Below, piece after piece: positions 5,978 to 14,669 of a DNA stretch of 18,526 bases. This stretch comes from Betaproteobacteria bacterium (GTDB lineage Bacteria > Pseudomonadota > Gammaproteobacteria > Burkholderiales > Thiobacillaceae), in contig JAIFLB010000115.1 of assembly GCA_020049245.1 (NCBI GenBank), forward strand, positions 1-18,526, in the 5' to 3' direction. The translations under genes and the position numbers were made by a program. The notes under the pieces were generated by a model that saw nothing but the letters and a program-made list of their open reading frames with translations, was not told the DNA's origin and ran no database searches. The first letter of the stretch is position 1; every line of letters starts with the position of its first letter.

Positions 5978-7216
5978 ATGACCAAGCGCAGAGTCGTGGT
6001 TACCGGGCTCGGTATCATTTCTCCCGTCGGCAATAGCGTAAGTGACGCGTGGGCCAGTCTGATGGCAGGGCGTTCCGGAATTACCCGAATCAGCCGTTTC
6101 GATGCAACTGCTTTCGCCAGCCAGATCGCGGGCGATGTGAAGAACTTCGATCTGGCCAAATACTTGACCGCTAAAGATGCGCGCCGGATGGATACCTTCA
6201 TCCATTATGGTCTGGCGGCCGCGATTGATGCCTTCAAGGATTCCGGTATTGAGGTCAGCGAGGCCAATCGTGAACGCATCGGCGTAAACATTGGATCGGG
6301 CATTGGTGGTCTGCAGATGATCGAAGAAACTCACAAGGTTTTTTTGGCCGATGGTCCACGCAAGATTTCGCCCTTTTTTATTCCAGCCACCATCATCAAC
6401 ATGATTTCCGGGCATCTCTCCATCATGTACGGTTTGCAAGGCCCGAATGTGGCGATGGTGACGGCATGCACCACCGGCACCCATGCGGTTGGCGAAGCCG
6501 GTCGCATGATCGAGTATGGCGAGGCCGATGTGATGATCGCAGGCGGTGCTGAATCCACCATCTGCCCGCTGGCCATTGGCGGTTTTGCGGCTGCGCGCGC
6601 ACTTTCAACCCGCAACGATGATCCCGAAGGCGCCAGTCGTCCTTGGGACAAGGGGCGGGACGGCTTCGTCATGGGTGAAGGCGCTGGTGTTTTGGTGCTG
6701 GAAGAATACGAACATGCCAAAGCGCGCGGTGCTCGCATTTATTGCGAACTGATCGGTTATGGCAAGAGCGCGGATGCGCACCACATGACCGCGCCGGTTG
6801 AAGATGGCTCTGGCGCTGCGCGCTGCATGGATGTGGCTTTGCGCAATGCGGGCATCAATCCGGACCAGGTCGATTACATCAATGCGCATGGCACCTCGAC
6901 CCCGTTGGGTGATCTGGCGGAAACCAAAGCGGTGAAGCTTTCGCTTGGCGACCATGCTGGCAAGGTCATGGTCAGTTCAACCAAATCGATGACCGGACAT
7001 TTGCTGGGTGCGGCAGGCGGTATCGAAGCCGTCTTCTCGGCCTTGACCATTGCGCATCAGGCGGTGCCGCCGACGATCAATCTGACCGAGCCGGACGAAG
7101 GTTGCGATCTGGATTACGTCGCCAACATTGCGCGTGATGCCAAGGTCAATGTAGCGCTTTCCAACTCCTTTGGCTTTGGCGGTACCAACGGCACGGTCAT
7201 CTTCGCCAAGGTCTGA
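5978..7216 (+). CDS. fabF: Beta-ketoacyl-ACP synthase II FabF
   Basis: Elongating condensing enzyme that joins acyl-enzyme with malonyl-ACP. The 412 residues carry the complete Cys-His-His set: Cys164 in VTACTTGTHA, His304 in NAHGTSTPLGD and His341 in KSMTGHLLGAAGG, plus the C-terminal NSFGFGGTNG. An in-frame TTG at 5939 would add thirteen residues, but AGGAG (5967-5971) stands six bases before the ATG at 5978, and MTKRRVVVTGLG is the normal FabF N terminus, so 5978 is chosen. It follows acpP after a hairpin-bearing spacer and is followed by pabC after 41 bases. Confidence 0.98.
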   Translation: MTKRRVVVTGLGIISPVGNSVSDAWASLMAGRSGITRISRFDATAFASQIAGDVKNFDLAKYLTAKDARRMDTFIHYGLAAAIDAFKDSGIEVSEANRERIGVNIGSGIGGLQMIEETHKVFLADGPRKISPFFIPATIINMISGHLSIMYGLQGPNVAMVTACTTGTHAVGEAGRMIEYGEADVMIAGGAESTICPLAIGGFAAARALSTRNDDPEGASRPWDKGRDGFVMGEGAGVLVLEEYEHAKARGARIYCELIGYGKSADAHHMTAPVEDGSGAARCMDVALRNAGINPDQVDYINAHGTSTPLGDLAETKAVKLSLGDHAGKVMVSSTKSMTGHLLGAAGGIEAVFSALTIAHQAVPPTINLTEPDEGCDLDYVANIARDAKVNVALSNSFGFGGTNGTVIFAKV

Positions 7217-7257
7217 CATCAGCGGGCTCGGCGCATGATGTCGCCGCGTCAACGACA

Positions 7258-8112
7258 ATGACAGCGGCTATGACTGAGTTGGATAAAGTGCAACTTGTCA
7301 TCCTGGTCGATGGCGAGCCGTCTACCTGCATTCCTGCTGATGATCGGGGGTTTCTCTACGGCGATGGCGTGTTTCGTACGCTACGCATGGTTGCTGGCAA
7401 GCCGCGTTGGTGGCTTGAGCAAATCGCCAAACTGTCTGAGGATGCCCGCCGAATAGGTTTGACTGCGCCAGATCCGGCAGTCTGGTGCGCAGATATGGAA
7501 CGCTTGCCAGCCCAACTGACTGACGGTGTCCTGAAGCTGATCGTGACGCGGGGAAGTGGTCAGCGCGGTTATCTGCCACCCGTGTCGCAACCGGTGCGGC
7601 GTTTGATGGTGTTTGATGCAGCCCACGCAACCCCGGCAAGCCCAAATTCTGGCCAGCGGACATCCGATCTACGCGTCCGGGTTTGCTCGTTGCGGCTCGG
7701 CTGGCAACCCCGCCTGGCGGGTATCAAGCATCTGAATCGATTGGAAAACGTTTTGGCACGCAGCGAGTGGTCAGCACCAGAAATTCACGAAGGGCTGCTG
7801 CTTGATCATGCCGAGCGCGTGATTTGCGGCGTCATGAGCAATCTTTTCATCTGGCAGCGCAACCGGCTTCTGACGCCCCGCCTCGATCAATGTGGCGTCG
7901 CTGGCGTTACGCGGGGCCGTTTGTTGCGGCTGGCCAGTGAGCAGGGATTGGACGTGGAGGTCACTGACTTGGACATGCAAGCGGTGCTTGAAGCCGATGA
8001 AGTGATGTTGACCAATAGCGTGATGGGACTTCGCCGCGTTGCGCGTCTGGAAGAAAAAATCTGGCCTGATCCGGTGATCAGTCCGCGACTGGTGGAATGG
8101 CTCGATGCGTAG
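7258..8112 (+). CDS. pabC: Aminodeoxychorismate lyase PabC
   Basis: PLP-dependent fold-type IV lyase that releases p-aminobenzoate and pyruvate from 4-amino-4-deoxychorismate for folate synthesis. The 284 residues include the early GFLYGDGVFRTLR block (31-43), the PLP-binding lysine Lys157 in LAGIKHLNRLENV, and the later family elements GVMSNLFIW (191-199) and LTNSVMGLRRV (251-261). Position between fabF and mltG is the standard location for pabC. ATG codons at 7258 and 7270 are both possible; neither has a clear ribosome binding site, so the first four residues are uncertain. The end overlaps mltG by eight bases. Branched-chain aminotransferases share the fold, but context and the short length favour PabC. 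Confidence 0.92.
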   Translation: MTAAMTELDKVQLVILVDGEPSTCIPADDRGFLYGDGVFRTLRMVAGKPRWWLEQIAKLSEDARRIGLTAPDPAVWCADMERLPAQLTDGVLKLIVTRGSGQRGYLPPVSQPVRRLMVFDAAHATPASPNSGQRTSDLRVRVCSLRLGWQPRLAGIKHLNRLENVLARSEWSAPEIHEGLLLDHAERVICGVMSNLFIWQRNRLLTPRLDQCGVAGVTRGRLLRLASEQGLDVEVTDLDMQAVLEADEVMLTNSVMGLRRVARLEEKIWPDPVISPRLVEWLDA

Positions 8113-9106
8113 ATGGATCAATCGTTTTCTGTTGCTGAGTTTTATCGCCGGGATATTTTTGGCGGGCGTTTTGTTTTTCTATGCCAGACAACCGATGCAA
8201 ATATCCGGAGTGAGCTATCCAATCGACTTCTCGATTCATCGTGGTACGGCACTGAAAACGGCAAGTGAAGAATTGCATCAAAGCGGCGTGCTGTCGCATC
8301 CGTGGGCCTTCGTCCTGCTGGCGCGCTTGAAAGGGCAGGCGGGCGAGATCAAGGCCGGCAGCTATGCGCTGGAACAGGCTGTCACGCCGCTTGAATTGCT
8401 GCGCAAGATTACCCAGGGTGACACCATTCTGGGCAAGTTGGCCCTGATCGAGGGCTGGACCTTTCAGGACGTGCGGCGCAGTGTCGCGGCCAATCCCGCG
8501 TTGCGGCATGACACGGTGAACATGACCGATGCTGAACTGTTGCAGGCGGTTGGCGCCAGCGAAACGCATCCGGAAGGGCTGTTTTTCCCGGACACCTATT
8601 TTTTTGACAAGGGCAGTTCCGAGCTTGCGTTGTACAAGCGTGCTTACCATGCGATGCAGGAAAATCTGGCCGCAAGCTGGGCAATGCGCTCGCCAGGTCT
8701 GCCGTATCGCACGCCGTATGAAGTGCTGATCATGGCGTCGGTCATCGAGAAGGAGACCGGTGCCGCCGATGAACGGCCATTAATTGCTTCTGTTTTCATC
8801 AATCGCCTGCGAATCGGCATGCGTTTGCAGACCGATCCAACCGTGATCTACGGCCTCGGCCCCCAGTTTGACGGCAATCTTCGGCGTGCCGACCTGCTCG
8901 CCGATACGCCCTACAACACTTACACCCGAGCTGGTTTGCCGCCGACGCCGATTGCCTTGCCCGGGCTGGCGGCGATCCAGGCGGCATTGAATCCGGAAGC
9001 CAGCAAGGCGCTCTATTTCGTCGCCAAGGGCGGCGGTAGGCATGTGTTTTCCGACAATCTGGATGCGCATAATCGCGCCGTGAATCGTTATCAAAGAGGG
9101 CGTTGA
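8105..9106 (+). CDS. mltG: Endolytic murein transglycosylase MltG
   Basis: Inner-membrane lytic transglycosylase that cleaves nascent glycan strands and so sets strand length. The 333 residues start with a basic end and one membrane segment (about 8-26, RFLLLSFIAGIFLAGVLFF). A LysM-like region (about 40-110) and the YceG catalytic domain follow. The catalytic glutamate is Glu215 in ASVIEKETG, followed by LQTDPTVIYG (241-250) and the PLPPTPIALPG-type block near 279-287, both family hallmarks. The start overlaps the pabC end by eight bases and the stop lies one base before tmk, so translation is probably coupled. Orientation is inferred as one N-in membrane anchor with a periplasmic domain. Confidence 0.96.
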   Translation: MRRWINRFLLLSFIAGIFLAGVLFFYARQPMQISGVSYPIDFSIHRGTALKTASEELHQSGVLSHPWAFVLLARLKGQAGEIKAGSYALEQAVTPLELLRKITQGDTILGKLALIEGWTFQDVRRSVAANPALRHDTVNMTDAELLQAVGASETHPEGLFFPDTYFFDKGSSELALYKRAYHAMQENLAASWAMRSPGLPYRTPYEVLIMASVIEKETGAADERPLIASVFINRLRIGMRLQTDPTVIYGLGPQFDGNLRRADLLADTPYNTYTRAGLPPTPIALPGLAAIQAALNPEASKALYFVAKGGGRHVFSDNLDAHNRAVNRYQRGR

Positions 9107-9107
9107 G

Positions 9108-9719
9108 ATGTTTATAACGCTGGAAGGCGTCGATGGCGCCGGCAAGAGCAGCCACTTGAACTGGCTGGAAACCTGGTTTACCTCGCGTGGACGGCAGGTC
9201 CGGATGACCCGCGAGCCGGGCGGTACAGCGATTGGTGAACAATTGCGTGAAATGGTGCTGCACCAGCCGATGCATGCCGAAACCGAAGCCTTGATCATGT
9301 TTGCCGCCCGCCGTGAGCATATCGAGCAAGTGATCCGGCCGGCCCTGGCGGCTGGTGAAGTGGTGATCTCCGACCGCTTTACCGACGCCAGCTTTGCCTA
9401 TCAATCGGGTGGCCGTGGTCTGCCGGAAGCACGTCTGGCGGTGCTGGAAGACTGGGTGCATGCCGATTTGCAGCCAGATTTGACCTTCCTGTTCGACCTT
9501 GCGCCCGAGATTGCCGCGCAAAGACTGTCTTCAGCGCGTGCGCCGGATCGATTCGAACGCGAGCAAACCGACTTCCATGCCCGCGTCCGTGCCGCATATC
9601 TGCGTCGCGCCGAACAGTTTTCAGCGCGCATCAGAATCATCGATGGCAGTCGAAGCATCGATCAGGTTCGCCTGCAACTTTCTACGGTGTTGGATGCCGC
9701 AATGGAGACCAAGGTGTGA
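9108..9719 (+). CDS. tmk: Thymidylate kinase
   Basis: Phosphorylates dTMP to dTDP with ATP, an essential step for DNA synthesis. The 203 residues show the P-loop EGVDGAGKSS (6-15), TREPGGT (34-40) for the dTMP site, the DRF motif (89-91) with FTDASFAYQSGGRG (91-104), and an arginine-bearing lid segment around 140-155 (SARAPDRFEREQ), as in E. coli-type enzymes. It starts one base after the mltG stop with a purine-rich AGAGGG upstream, and ends in a GTGA overlap with holB. Placement before holB is the classic proteobacterial order. Confidence 0.98.
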   Translation: MFITLEGVDGAGKSSHLNWLETWFTSRGRQVRMTREPGGTAIGEQLREMVLHQPMHAETEALIMFAARREHIEQVIRPALAAGEVVISDRFTDASFAYQSGGRGLPEARLAVLEDWVHADLQPDLTFLFDLAPEIAAQRLSSARAPDRFEREQTDFHARVRAAYLRRAEQFSARIRIIDGSRSIDQVRLQLSTVLDAAMETKV

Positions 9720-10717
9720 TCCACCCCTGGAATCAGGCACTGTTTCAGCAATTGACTGCCGACCGCGAACGCATGCCGCATGCTTTGCTGTTGCATGGCC
9801 CGGCAGGTGTCGGCAAGCGCGATCTGGGCTTGGAACTGGCGCAGTGGATGCTGTGTGAATCGCACAGTCCGCAAGGCGCTTGCGGGCTGTGCGATGCCTG
9901 CAACTGGTTCTTGCAGGGTAACCATCCGGACTATCGCTATCTTGAGCCGAAGGAAGAGGAGACTGACGAATCCGGCAAGGTCACCAAGAAGGCGAGTAAG
10001 GAAATCAAGGTCGAACAGGTGCGAGAAGTCACCGATTTCCTGACGCTCAGCGCGCATCGCGGTGGCTGGCGCAGCGCCGTGATTTACCCTGCCGAGTTCA
10101 TGAATGCCGCCGCCGCCAACGCCTTGCTGAAAACCCTGGAAGAACCGCCGCCGCGCGTGTTGCTGATTCTGGTATCACATCAGCCCGGACGTCTGCTGCC
10201 CACCGTACGCTCGCGCTGTCGCAAGATCGCCGTCGGCTTGCCTGAACCGGAGTTGGCGCTGGACTGGATGCAGCAGGCCGGCATCGATTACCCGGATGCC
10301 GTGCTGGCTGAGGCGGGGGGCGCGCCGCTGACCGCCATCGCGTATGCCGAACCGGAGCGGATGCAACGGCGCGAGGTGTTTCTGAATCATTTGTCGCGGC
10401 CGGCGCAACTCGATGTCTGCGCTGTGGCCGAGGCTTACAAACCGCTGTTGACCGAGTCCTGGGGCTGGCTGCTGCGCTGGGTGCATGATGTGTTGTCGTG
10501 GCGGTTGGCTGGTTCATCTCGGTATTTCCCCGCGCGCATCGAATCAGTCATTCAATTGGGCGAACAGGCCGATCTCGCCGGCTTGCTCGCGCTTGAACGG
10601 GAACTCGCCGCTGCCGGACGCTGGTTGCGGCACCCGTTGAATGCGACCTTGTTGTTAGAATCCTGGCTGATTCGTTATGTCTCGGCAGTCGCCGGGTTGC
10701 GTCAATCAAAGTCATGA
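9716..10717 (+). CDS. holB: DNA polymerase III delta-prime subunit HolB
   Basis: Stator subunit of the clamp loader, which opens the beta clamp and loads it on primed DNA. The 333 residues have an AAA+ domain: HGPAGVGKRD (27-36), where arginine replaces the usual Walker A Ser/Thr, in line with delta-prime not hydrolysing ATP; a zinc module with Cys47, Cys56, Cys59 and Cys62; NALLKTLEEPP (135-145); and the SRC motif (166-168) that contributes an arginine finger to the neighbouring gamma/tau subunit. A charged lysine/glutamate-rich insert lies around 79-99. Start GTG at 9716 overlaps the tmk stop by four bases and has GGAG at 9704-9707. Confidence 0.95.
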   Translation: MIHPWNQALFQQLTADRERMPHALLLHGPAGVGKRDLGLELAQWMLCESHSPQGACGLCDACNWFLQGNHPDYRYLEPKEEETDESGKVTKKASKEIKVEQVREVTDFLTLSAHRGGWRSAVIYPAEFMNAAAANALLKTLEEPPPRVLLILVSHQPGRLLPTVRSRCRKIAVGLPEPELALDWMQQAGIDYPDAVLAEAGGAPLTAIAYAEPERMQRREVFLNHLSRPAQLDVCAVAEAYKPLLTESWGWLLRWVHDVLSWRLAGSSRYFPARIESVIQLGEQADLAGLLALERELAAAGRWLRHPLNATLLLESWLIRYVSAVAGLRQSKS

Positions 10718-10733
10718 TCACCAAGGACAATAT

Positions 10734-11099
10734 ATGAATGAAAGTGTTAAACCGGCGGCGGGCCGGGCGGGCATGCTTTCGTTGGCGATCAAGGAAAAAA
10801 CGGCTCTGTTTGCAGCCTACATGCCGCACATCAAAGGTGGTGGCCTGTTCATTCCAACCAATCGGCCCTACCAGATGGGGGATCAGGTTTATATGTTGCT
10901 GACCCTGATGGATGAGGCGAATAAATTACCCATCTCGGGGCGCGTGGTCTGGATCACGCCGGCGGGGTCACAAGGCAACCGTCAGCAAGGCATCGGCGTT
11001 CAATTTGACGATAACGAGGGCGCCACTGCGGTGCGTCTCAAGATCGAAAGCATTCTTGGCAATGCACTGAAATCGACTCGCCAAACCCACACCATGTAA
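10734..11099 (+). CDS. pilZ: Type IV pilus assembly protein PilZ (PilZ domain)
   Basis: A 121-residue single PilZ-domain protein; the family founder PA2960 of Pseudomonas is required for type IV pilus assembly, working with PilB and FimX-like proteins. Visible features are LSLAIKEKTALFAAYMP near the start, GGGLFIPT (about 35-42), the LPISGRVVWITP block (about 64-75) and GIGVQF (about 86-91). The c-di-GMP-binding RxxxR and D/NxSxxG motifs are absent, as in the PA2960 class, so direct c-di-GMP binding is unlikely. The holB-pilZ-tatD order is the same as in Pseudomonas. The ATG at 10734 has AAGGA at 10723-10727; an upstream ATG at 10677 inside holB is rejected. Confidence 0.92.
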   Translation: MNESVKPAAGRAGMLSLAIKEKTALFAAYMPHIKGGGLFIPTNRPYQMGDQVYMLLTLMDEANKLPISGRVVWITPAGSQGNRQQGIGVQFDDNEGATAVRLKIESILGNALKSTRQTHTM

Positions 11100-11116
11100 G
11101 TCTTCTTTCCTGTCCG

Positions 11117-11887
11117 ATGTTCATCGATTCCCACTGTCATATTGATTTTCCCGATTTCAGCGAAGGCGTGATGCCGCTGCTGGAAAACATGCGCGCGGCG
11201 CATGTTGATGCCGCGTTGTGCGTCTCGGTGAACCTGGAAAATTTCCCGCGTGTTCTCGCCGTCGCTGAAACGCATCCGAATTTGTACGCTTCAGTCGGCG
11301 TGCATCCAGATCATGATGCAGGCCGCGAGCCTGATGTCGATGAACTGGTTGCATTGGCCAGACACCCGCGCGTGGTTGCGATTGGCGAAACCGGGCTGGA
11401 TTACTACCGCATGGCGCGTGAAGATGTCGATTGGCAACGCGCCCGTTTTCGTACCCATATCCGTGCCGCGCGTCAGGCTGGCAAACCTTTGATCATCCAC
11501 ACCCGCAATGCCGCCGCTGATACCCTGGCAATCATGGCCGAGGAGGGCGCCCAGGCGGCTGGGGGAGTGATGCACTGTTTCACCGAGTCTTGGGAAGTTG
11601 CCGAAGCGGCGCTGGCGATGGGGTTTTACATCTCGTTTTCCGGCATCGTCACATTCAAAAGCGCGAAGGATTTGAAGGATGTAGCGCGCCATGTACCGCT
11701 GGAACGCATGTTGATTGAAACCGACTCACCCTATCTGGCGCCGATGCCGCATCGAGGCAAGCGTAACGAGCCTGCTTATGTCAGGCACGTTGCCGAGGAA
11801 ATCGCGAATTTACGTGGAATTCCGCTCGAACAGGTGGCTGCTACGACGAGCAGAAATTTCTCCGATCTGTTCAAGGTTGCGATTTAA
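11117..11887 (+). CDS. tatD: TatD family metal-dependent hydrolase / 3'-5' exonuclease
   Basis: TIM-barrel metalloenzyme of the TatD/YcfH family, with DNase activity described for several members. The 256 residues contain all expected metal ligands: His6 and His8 in DSHCHID, Glu91 in IGETGLDYY, His128 in IIHTRNA, His153 in VMHCF and Asp203 in IETDSPYLAP. The MPHRGKRNEP block (210-219) is typical. Last gene of the cluster, 17 bases after pilZ, and followed by a strong terminator. No clear ribosome binding site precedes the ATG, so coupling to pilZ is likely. Location after holB-pilZ points to the YcfH subgroup; the physiological substrate is not evident from sequence. Confidence 0.95.
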   Translation: MFIDSHCHIDFPDFSEGVMPLLENMRAAHVDAALCVSVNLENFPRVLAVAETHPNLYASVGVHPDHDAGREPDVDELVALARHPRVVAIGETGLDYYRMAREDVDWQRARFRTHIRAARQAGKPLIIHTRNAAADTLAIMAEEGAQAAGGVMHCFTESWEVAEAALAMGFYISFSGIVTFKSAKDLKDVARHVPLERMLIETDSPYLAPMPHRGKRNEPAYVRHVAEEIANLRGIPLEQVAATTSRNFSDLFKVAI

Positions 11888-11928
11888 GTTGTTGATCTTG
11901 CAGCGCAGAATTTTTGCTGCACAGAAAT

Positions 11929-11965
11929 AAAAAGGGCACTTCAGCTTGCTGAAGTGCCCTTTTTT
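11929..11965. terminator. Bidirectional intrinsic terminator between tatD and clpA
   Basis: Perfect eleven-base-pair stem GGGCACTTCAG (11934-11944) / CTGAAGTGCCC (11949-11959) with loop CTTG, followed by six T residues (11960-11965) and preceded by five A residues (11929-11933). It therefore works as an intrinsic terminator on both strands, for the fab-tatD transcript from the left and for clpS-clpA from the right. Confidence 0.95.
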
Positions 11966-11991
11966 ACAGCGGTTACATCAAGACAAGGTTT

Positions 11992-14256
11992 TCAGGCCGC
12001 TACCAGGCTTTCCTTGAACGCCAGTTTCACCGCATCGTTTTCGCCAATATCCACTGTGACCTCGCCACCCTCGCTGAGTCGGCCGAACAAGAGTTCGTCG
12101 GCCAGGGCTTTGCGGATCGTATCCTGAATCAGACGTCCCATCGGACGGGCGCCCATCAGTGGATCAAAGCCCTTGCTCGCCAACCACTTTCTCAGTGCCT
12201 CGGTGAAATGGGCTTCCACTTTCTTGACGTGCAGTTGTTCTTCCAGCTGCATCAGGAACTTGTCGACCACGCGCAGGATGATTTCTTCATCCAATGCCGC
12301 AAACGAAATCGTGGCATCAAGCCGATTGCGGAATTCCGGCGTGAACAGGCGTTTGATTTCCACCATTTCATCGCCGGCTTTCTTCGGTAGCGAGAAACCG
12401 ATTCCGGTTTTATTCATAGACTCGGCGCCGGCATTGGTGGTCATGATGATGATCACGTTGCGGAAGTCGGCCTTGCGGCCATTGTTGTCGGTCAGGGTGC
12501 CGTGATCCATGACCTGCAGTAGGATGTTGAAGATGTCCGGATGGGCTTTCTCGATTTCATCGAGCAGCAATACTGCGTAGGGATTCTTGGTAATTGCCTC
12601 GGTCAGCAGGCCACCCTGTTCAAAACCGACATAGCCGGGCGGGGCGCCGATCAGACGCGATACGGCATGCCGTTCCATGTATTCGGACATGTCGAAACGT
12701 AGCAGTTCGACACCCAGCACATAGGCCAATTGGCGTGCGACTTCGGTTTTGCCGACACCGGTAGGACCAGAGAAGAGGAAGGAACCAATCGGTTTTTGCG
12801 GATTGCCGAGGCCGGAACGGGTCATCTTGATTGCCGAAGACAGCGCGTCGATCGCCTTGTCCTGGCCGAACACTACGGCACGCAGATCGCGATCCAGATT
12901 CTTCAGCGCATTGCGTTCATCATTTGCAACGGTTTTCGCCGGCACGCGCGCAATCTTGGCGACAATGTCCTCGATTTCCTTCGGTGTGATGACTTTCTTC
13001 TGTTTTGATTTGGGTTGGATGCGCTGCGCCGCGCCGGCTTCGTCGATGACGTCGATCGCCTTGTCCGGCAGATGCCGGTCATTGATGTAGCGAGCGGAGA
13101 GTTCGGCGGCCGTGGAAAGTGCGCCCTGGGTATATTTGACGTTGTGGTGTAGTTCAAACCGCGATTTGAGGCCTTTCAGGATCGCTACCGTCTCAGACAC
13201 CGAGGGTTCGTTGACATCGACTTTCTGGAAGCGCCGCGACAACGCGTGGTCCTTCTCGAAGATGCCGCGGAATTCCGTGTAGGTGGTCGCGCCAATGCAG
13301 CGCATCTGGCCGGAAGAGAGCGCCGGCTTGAGCAGGTTGGACGCATCCAGCGTGCCGCCGGAAGCCGCGCCAGCGCCAATCACGGTATGGATTTCATCGA
13401 TGAACAGAATGGCTTTCGGATTCGCCGCCAGTTGCTTGATCACCGCTTTCAGGCGCTGTTCGAAGTCGCCGCGATATTTGGTACCGGCGAGCAAAGCGCC
13501 CATGTCGAGCGCGTAAACGGTTGCGCCTTCAAGAATATCCGGCACGCTGCCTTCGACAATTCGACGCGCCAATCCTTCAGCAATGGCGGTCTTGCCAACG
13601 CCGGCTTCGCCCACCAAGAGGGGATTGTTCTTGCGCCGCCGACACAGGGTTTGAATGACGCGCTCCAATTCCTGATCGCGGCCAATCAATGGGTCAATCT
13701 TGCCCGCCTGCGCTTGCTGGTTGAGATTGCTGGTGAAGGAATCGAGCGGTGAGGCCGATTTTTCTTCATTGTCGGGTTGCTCACCAGCCGGTTCTCCGCG
13801 CCCGCTGGGGGCCGCTTCCTGGGTCGTCTTTGCAATGCCATGCGAGATGAAATTGACGACATCCAGACGGGTGAGGCCTTGCTGATTCATGAAGTGCAGC
13901 GCGTGAGAATCTTTTTCGCCAAAGATTGCAACCAGCACATTGGCGCCGGTAACTTCCTTTTTGCCGGAAGATTGCACGTGCAGAATGGCGCGCTGAATGA
14001 CGCGCTGGAAGCCTAACGTGGGTTGCGTATCGACATCGGCTTCGCCAGGTACTCTGGGCGTGTGGCGCTCGATGAATTCAGCCAGTTTCTTGCGCAAGTC
14101 TTCAATATTGGCGGCGCAGGCTCGCAGCACTTCGGCTGCAGAAGGATTGTCGAGCATGGCGAGCAGAAGGTGTTCCACGGTAATGAACTCGTGGCGTTTC
14201 TGCCGAGCCTCCATGAAGGCCATATGCAAACTGACTTCCAACTCTTGGGCGATCAT
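11992..14256 (-). CDS. clpA: ATP-dependent Clp protease ATP-binding subunit ClpA
   Basis: Hexameric AAA+ unfoldase that feeds substrates into ClpP, including N-degron proteins handed over by ClpS. The 754 residues match E. coli ClpA in length (758). N domain at 1-145 (double Clp repeat, HEFITVEHLL 22-31), then a charged linker (about 145-170). D1 has Walker A GEAGVGKT (216-223) and Walker B Asp287-Glu288; D2 has GPTGVGKT (497-504) and Asp566-Glu567. The ClpP-docking tripeptide is IGF (619-621). There is no ClpB-type middle coiled coil. I start at 14256, where GGAGG stands a few bases upstream, rather than at the ATG at 14277. The start overlaps the clpS stop as ATGA. Confidence 0.98.
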   Translation of the reverse strand: MIAQELEVSLHMAFMEARQKRHEFITVEHLLLAMLDNPSAAEVLRACAANIEDLRKKLAEFIERHTPRVPGEADVDTQPTLGFQRVIQRAILHVQSSGKKEVTGANVLVAIFGEKDSHALHFMNQQGLTRLDVVNFISHGIAKTTQEAAPSGRGEPAGEQPDNEEKSASPLDSFTSNLNQQAQAGKIDPLIGRDQELERVIQTLCRRRKNNPLLVGEAGVGKTAIAEGLARRIVEGSVPDILEGATVYALDMGALLAGTKYRGDFEQRLKAVIKQLAANPKAILFIDEIHTVIGAGAASGGTLDASNLLKPALSSGQMRCIGATTYTEFRGIFEKDHALSRRFQKVDVNEPSVSETVAILKGLKSRFELHHNVKYTQGALSTAAELSARYINDRHLPDKAIDVIDEAGAAQRIQPKSKQKKVITPKEIEDIVAKIARVPAKTVANDERNALKNLDRDLRAVVFGQDKAIDALSSAIKMTRSGLGNPQKPIGSFLFSGPTGVGKTEVARQLAYVLGVELLRFDMSEYMERHAVSRLIGAPPGYVGFEQGGLLTEAITKNPYAVLLLDEIEKAHPDIFNILLQVMDHGTLTDNNGRKADFRNVIIIMTTNAGAESMNKTGIGFSLPKKAGDEMVEIKRLFTPEFRNRLDATISFAALDEEIILRVVDKFLMQLEEQLHVKKVEAHFTEALRKWLASKGFDPLMGARPMGRLIQDTIRKALADELLFGRLSEGGEVTVDIGENDAVKLAFKESLVAA

Positions 14257-14564
14257 TGACTTTCCTCCATCACGCATTGCAGCGGATGCTGGTGATTACG
14301 TGCGAAATCTTTTACCTGATGAACTTTGGTTTCAGCAACATCACGTGGATAAATTCCGGCCAGACCAGCGCCTTCATTATGCACTTTGAGCATGACTGCA
14401 GTGGCTTGTTCGCGCCCCATCTGAAAAAACCTTTCAAGTACATGAATGACAAATTCCATTGGTGTGAAATCGTCATTCAGAAGTAATACCTTATATAGCG
14501 GAGGCGGTATCGTTTTTGTCCGCTCCGCATGAATCACTAATTCATCTTGATGCCTTGCTGCCAT
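14253..14564 (-). CDS. clpS: ATP-dependent Clp protease adaptor ClpS
   Basis: Adaptor that binds N-terminal destabilising residues and delivers them to ClpA. The core has the expected pocket: Asn30, Asp31 and Asp32 in LLLNDDFTPMEFV and His62 in LKVHNEG, numbered from the ATG at 14564. That start gives 103 residues, the usual size, with a flexible N-terminal tail ending in the IPPPLYKV segment. In-frame ATG codons at 14594 and 14702 would lengthen the protein to 113 or 149 residues; none of the three has a good ribosome binding site, and a plausible promoter overlaps the one at 14594. Cotranscribed with clpA, with a four-base overlap, and divergent from a csp gene. Confidence 0.95.
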   Translation of the reverse strand: MAARHQDELVIHAERTKTIPPPLYKVLLLNDDFTPMEFVIHVLERFFQMGREQATAVMLKVHNEGAGLAGIYPRDVAETKVHQVKDFARNHQHPLQCVMEESQ

Positions 14565-14592
14565 TGGGGATACGCGTGATTTGATTGACAAC

Positions 14593-14620
14593 ATTGTGCG
14601 GATGAAAAGATTTTTTTCAA
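14593..14620 (-). promoter_or_regulatory. Promoter candidate for clpS-clpA
   Basis: On the minus strand TTGAAA (14620-14615) and CACAAT (14598-14593) are separated by 16 bases, matching sigma70 consensus at five and four positions. Initiation near 14586 would exclude the ATG at 14594 and leave a leader of about 20 bases before the chosen clpS ATG at 14564. Moderate matches only. Confidence 0.35.
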
Positions 14621-14650
14621 GCCGATTGACGACAGGGTGATCAGGCGAGT

Positions 14651-14669
14651 AAAAAGCCCACGTTTGGGC
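14651..14669 (-). terminator. Minus-strand terminator-like hairpin upstream of clpS
   Basis: Read on the minus strand, GCCCA, loop AACG and TGGGC form a five-base-pair GC-rich stem followed directly by five T residues (complement of 14651-14655). A second pair, TCAGGC (14641-14646) with GCCTGA (14672-14677), encloses it and would compete or stack. It could stop minus-strand read-through from the icd side before clpS, or be an attenuator in a longer clpS leader. Confidence 0.45.

Noticed and set aside
8799..9521. 240-codon minus-strand open frame across the mltG/tmk junction
   Set aside because: It runs through two well-supported genes on the opposite strand and has chance-like composition.
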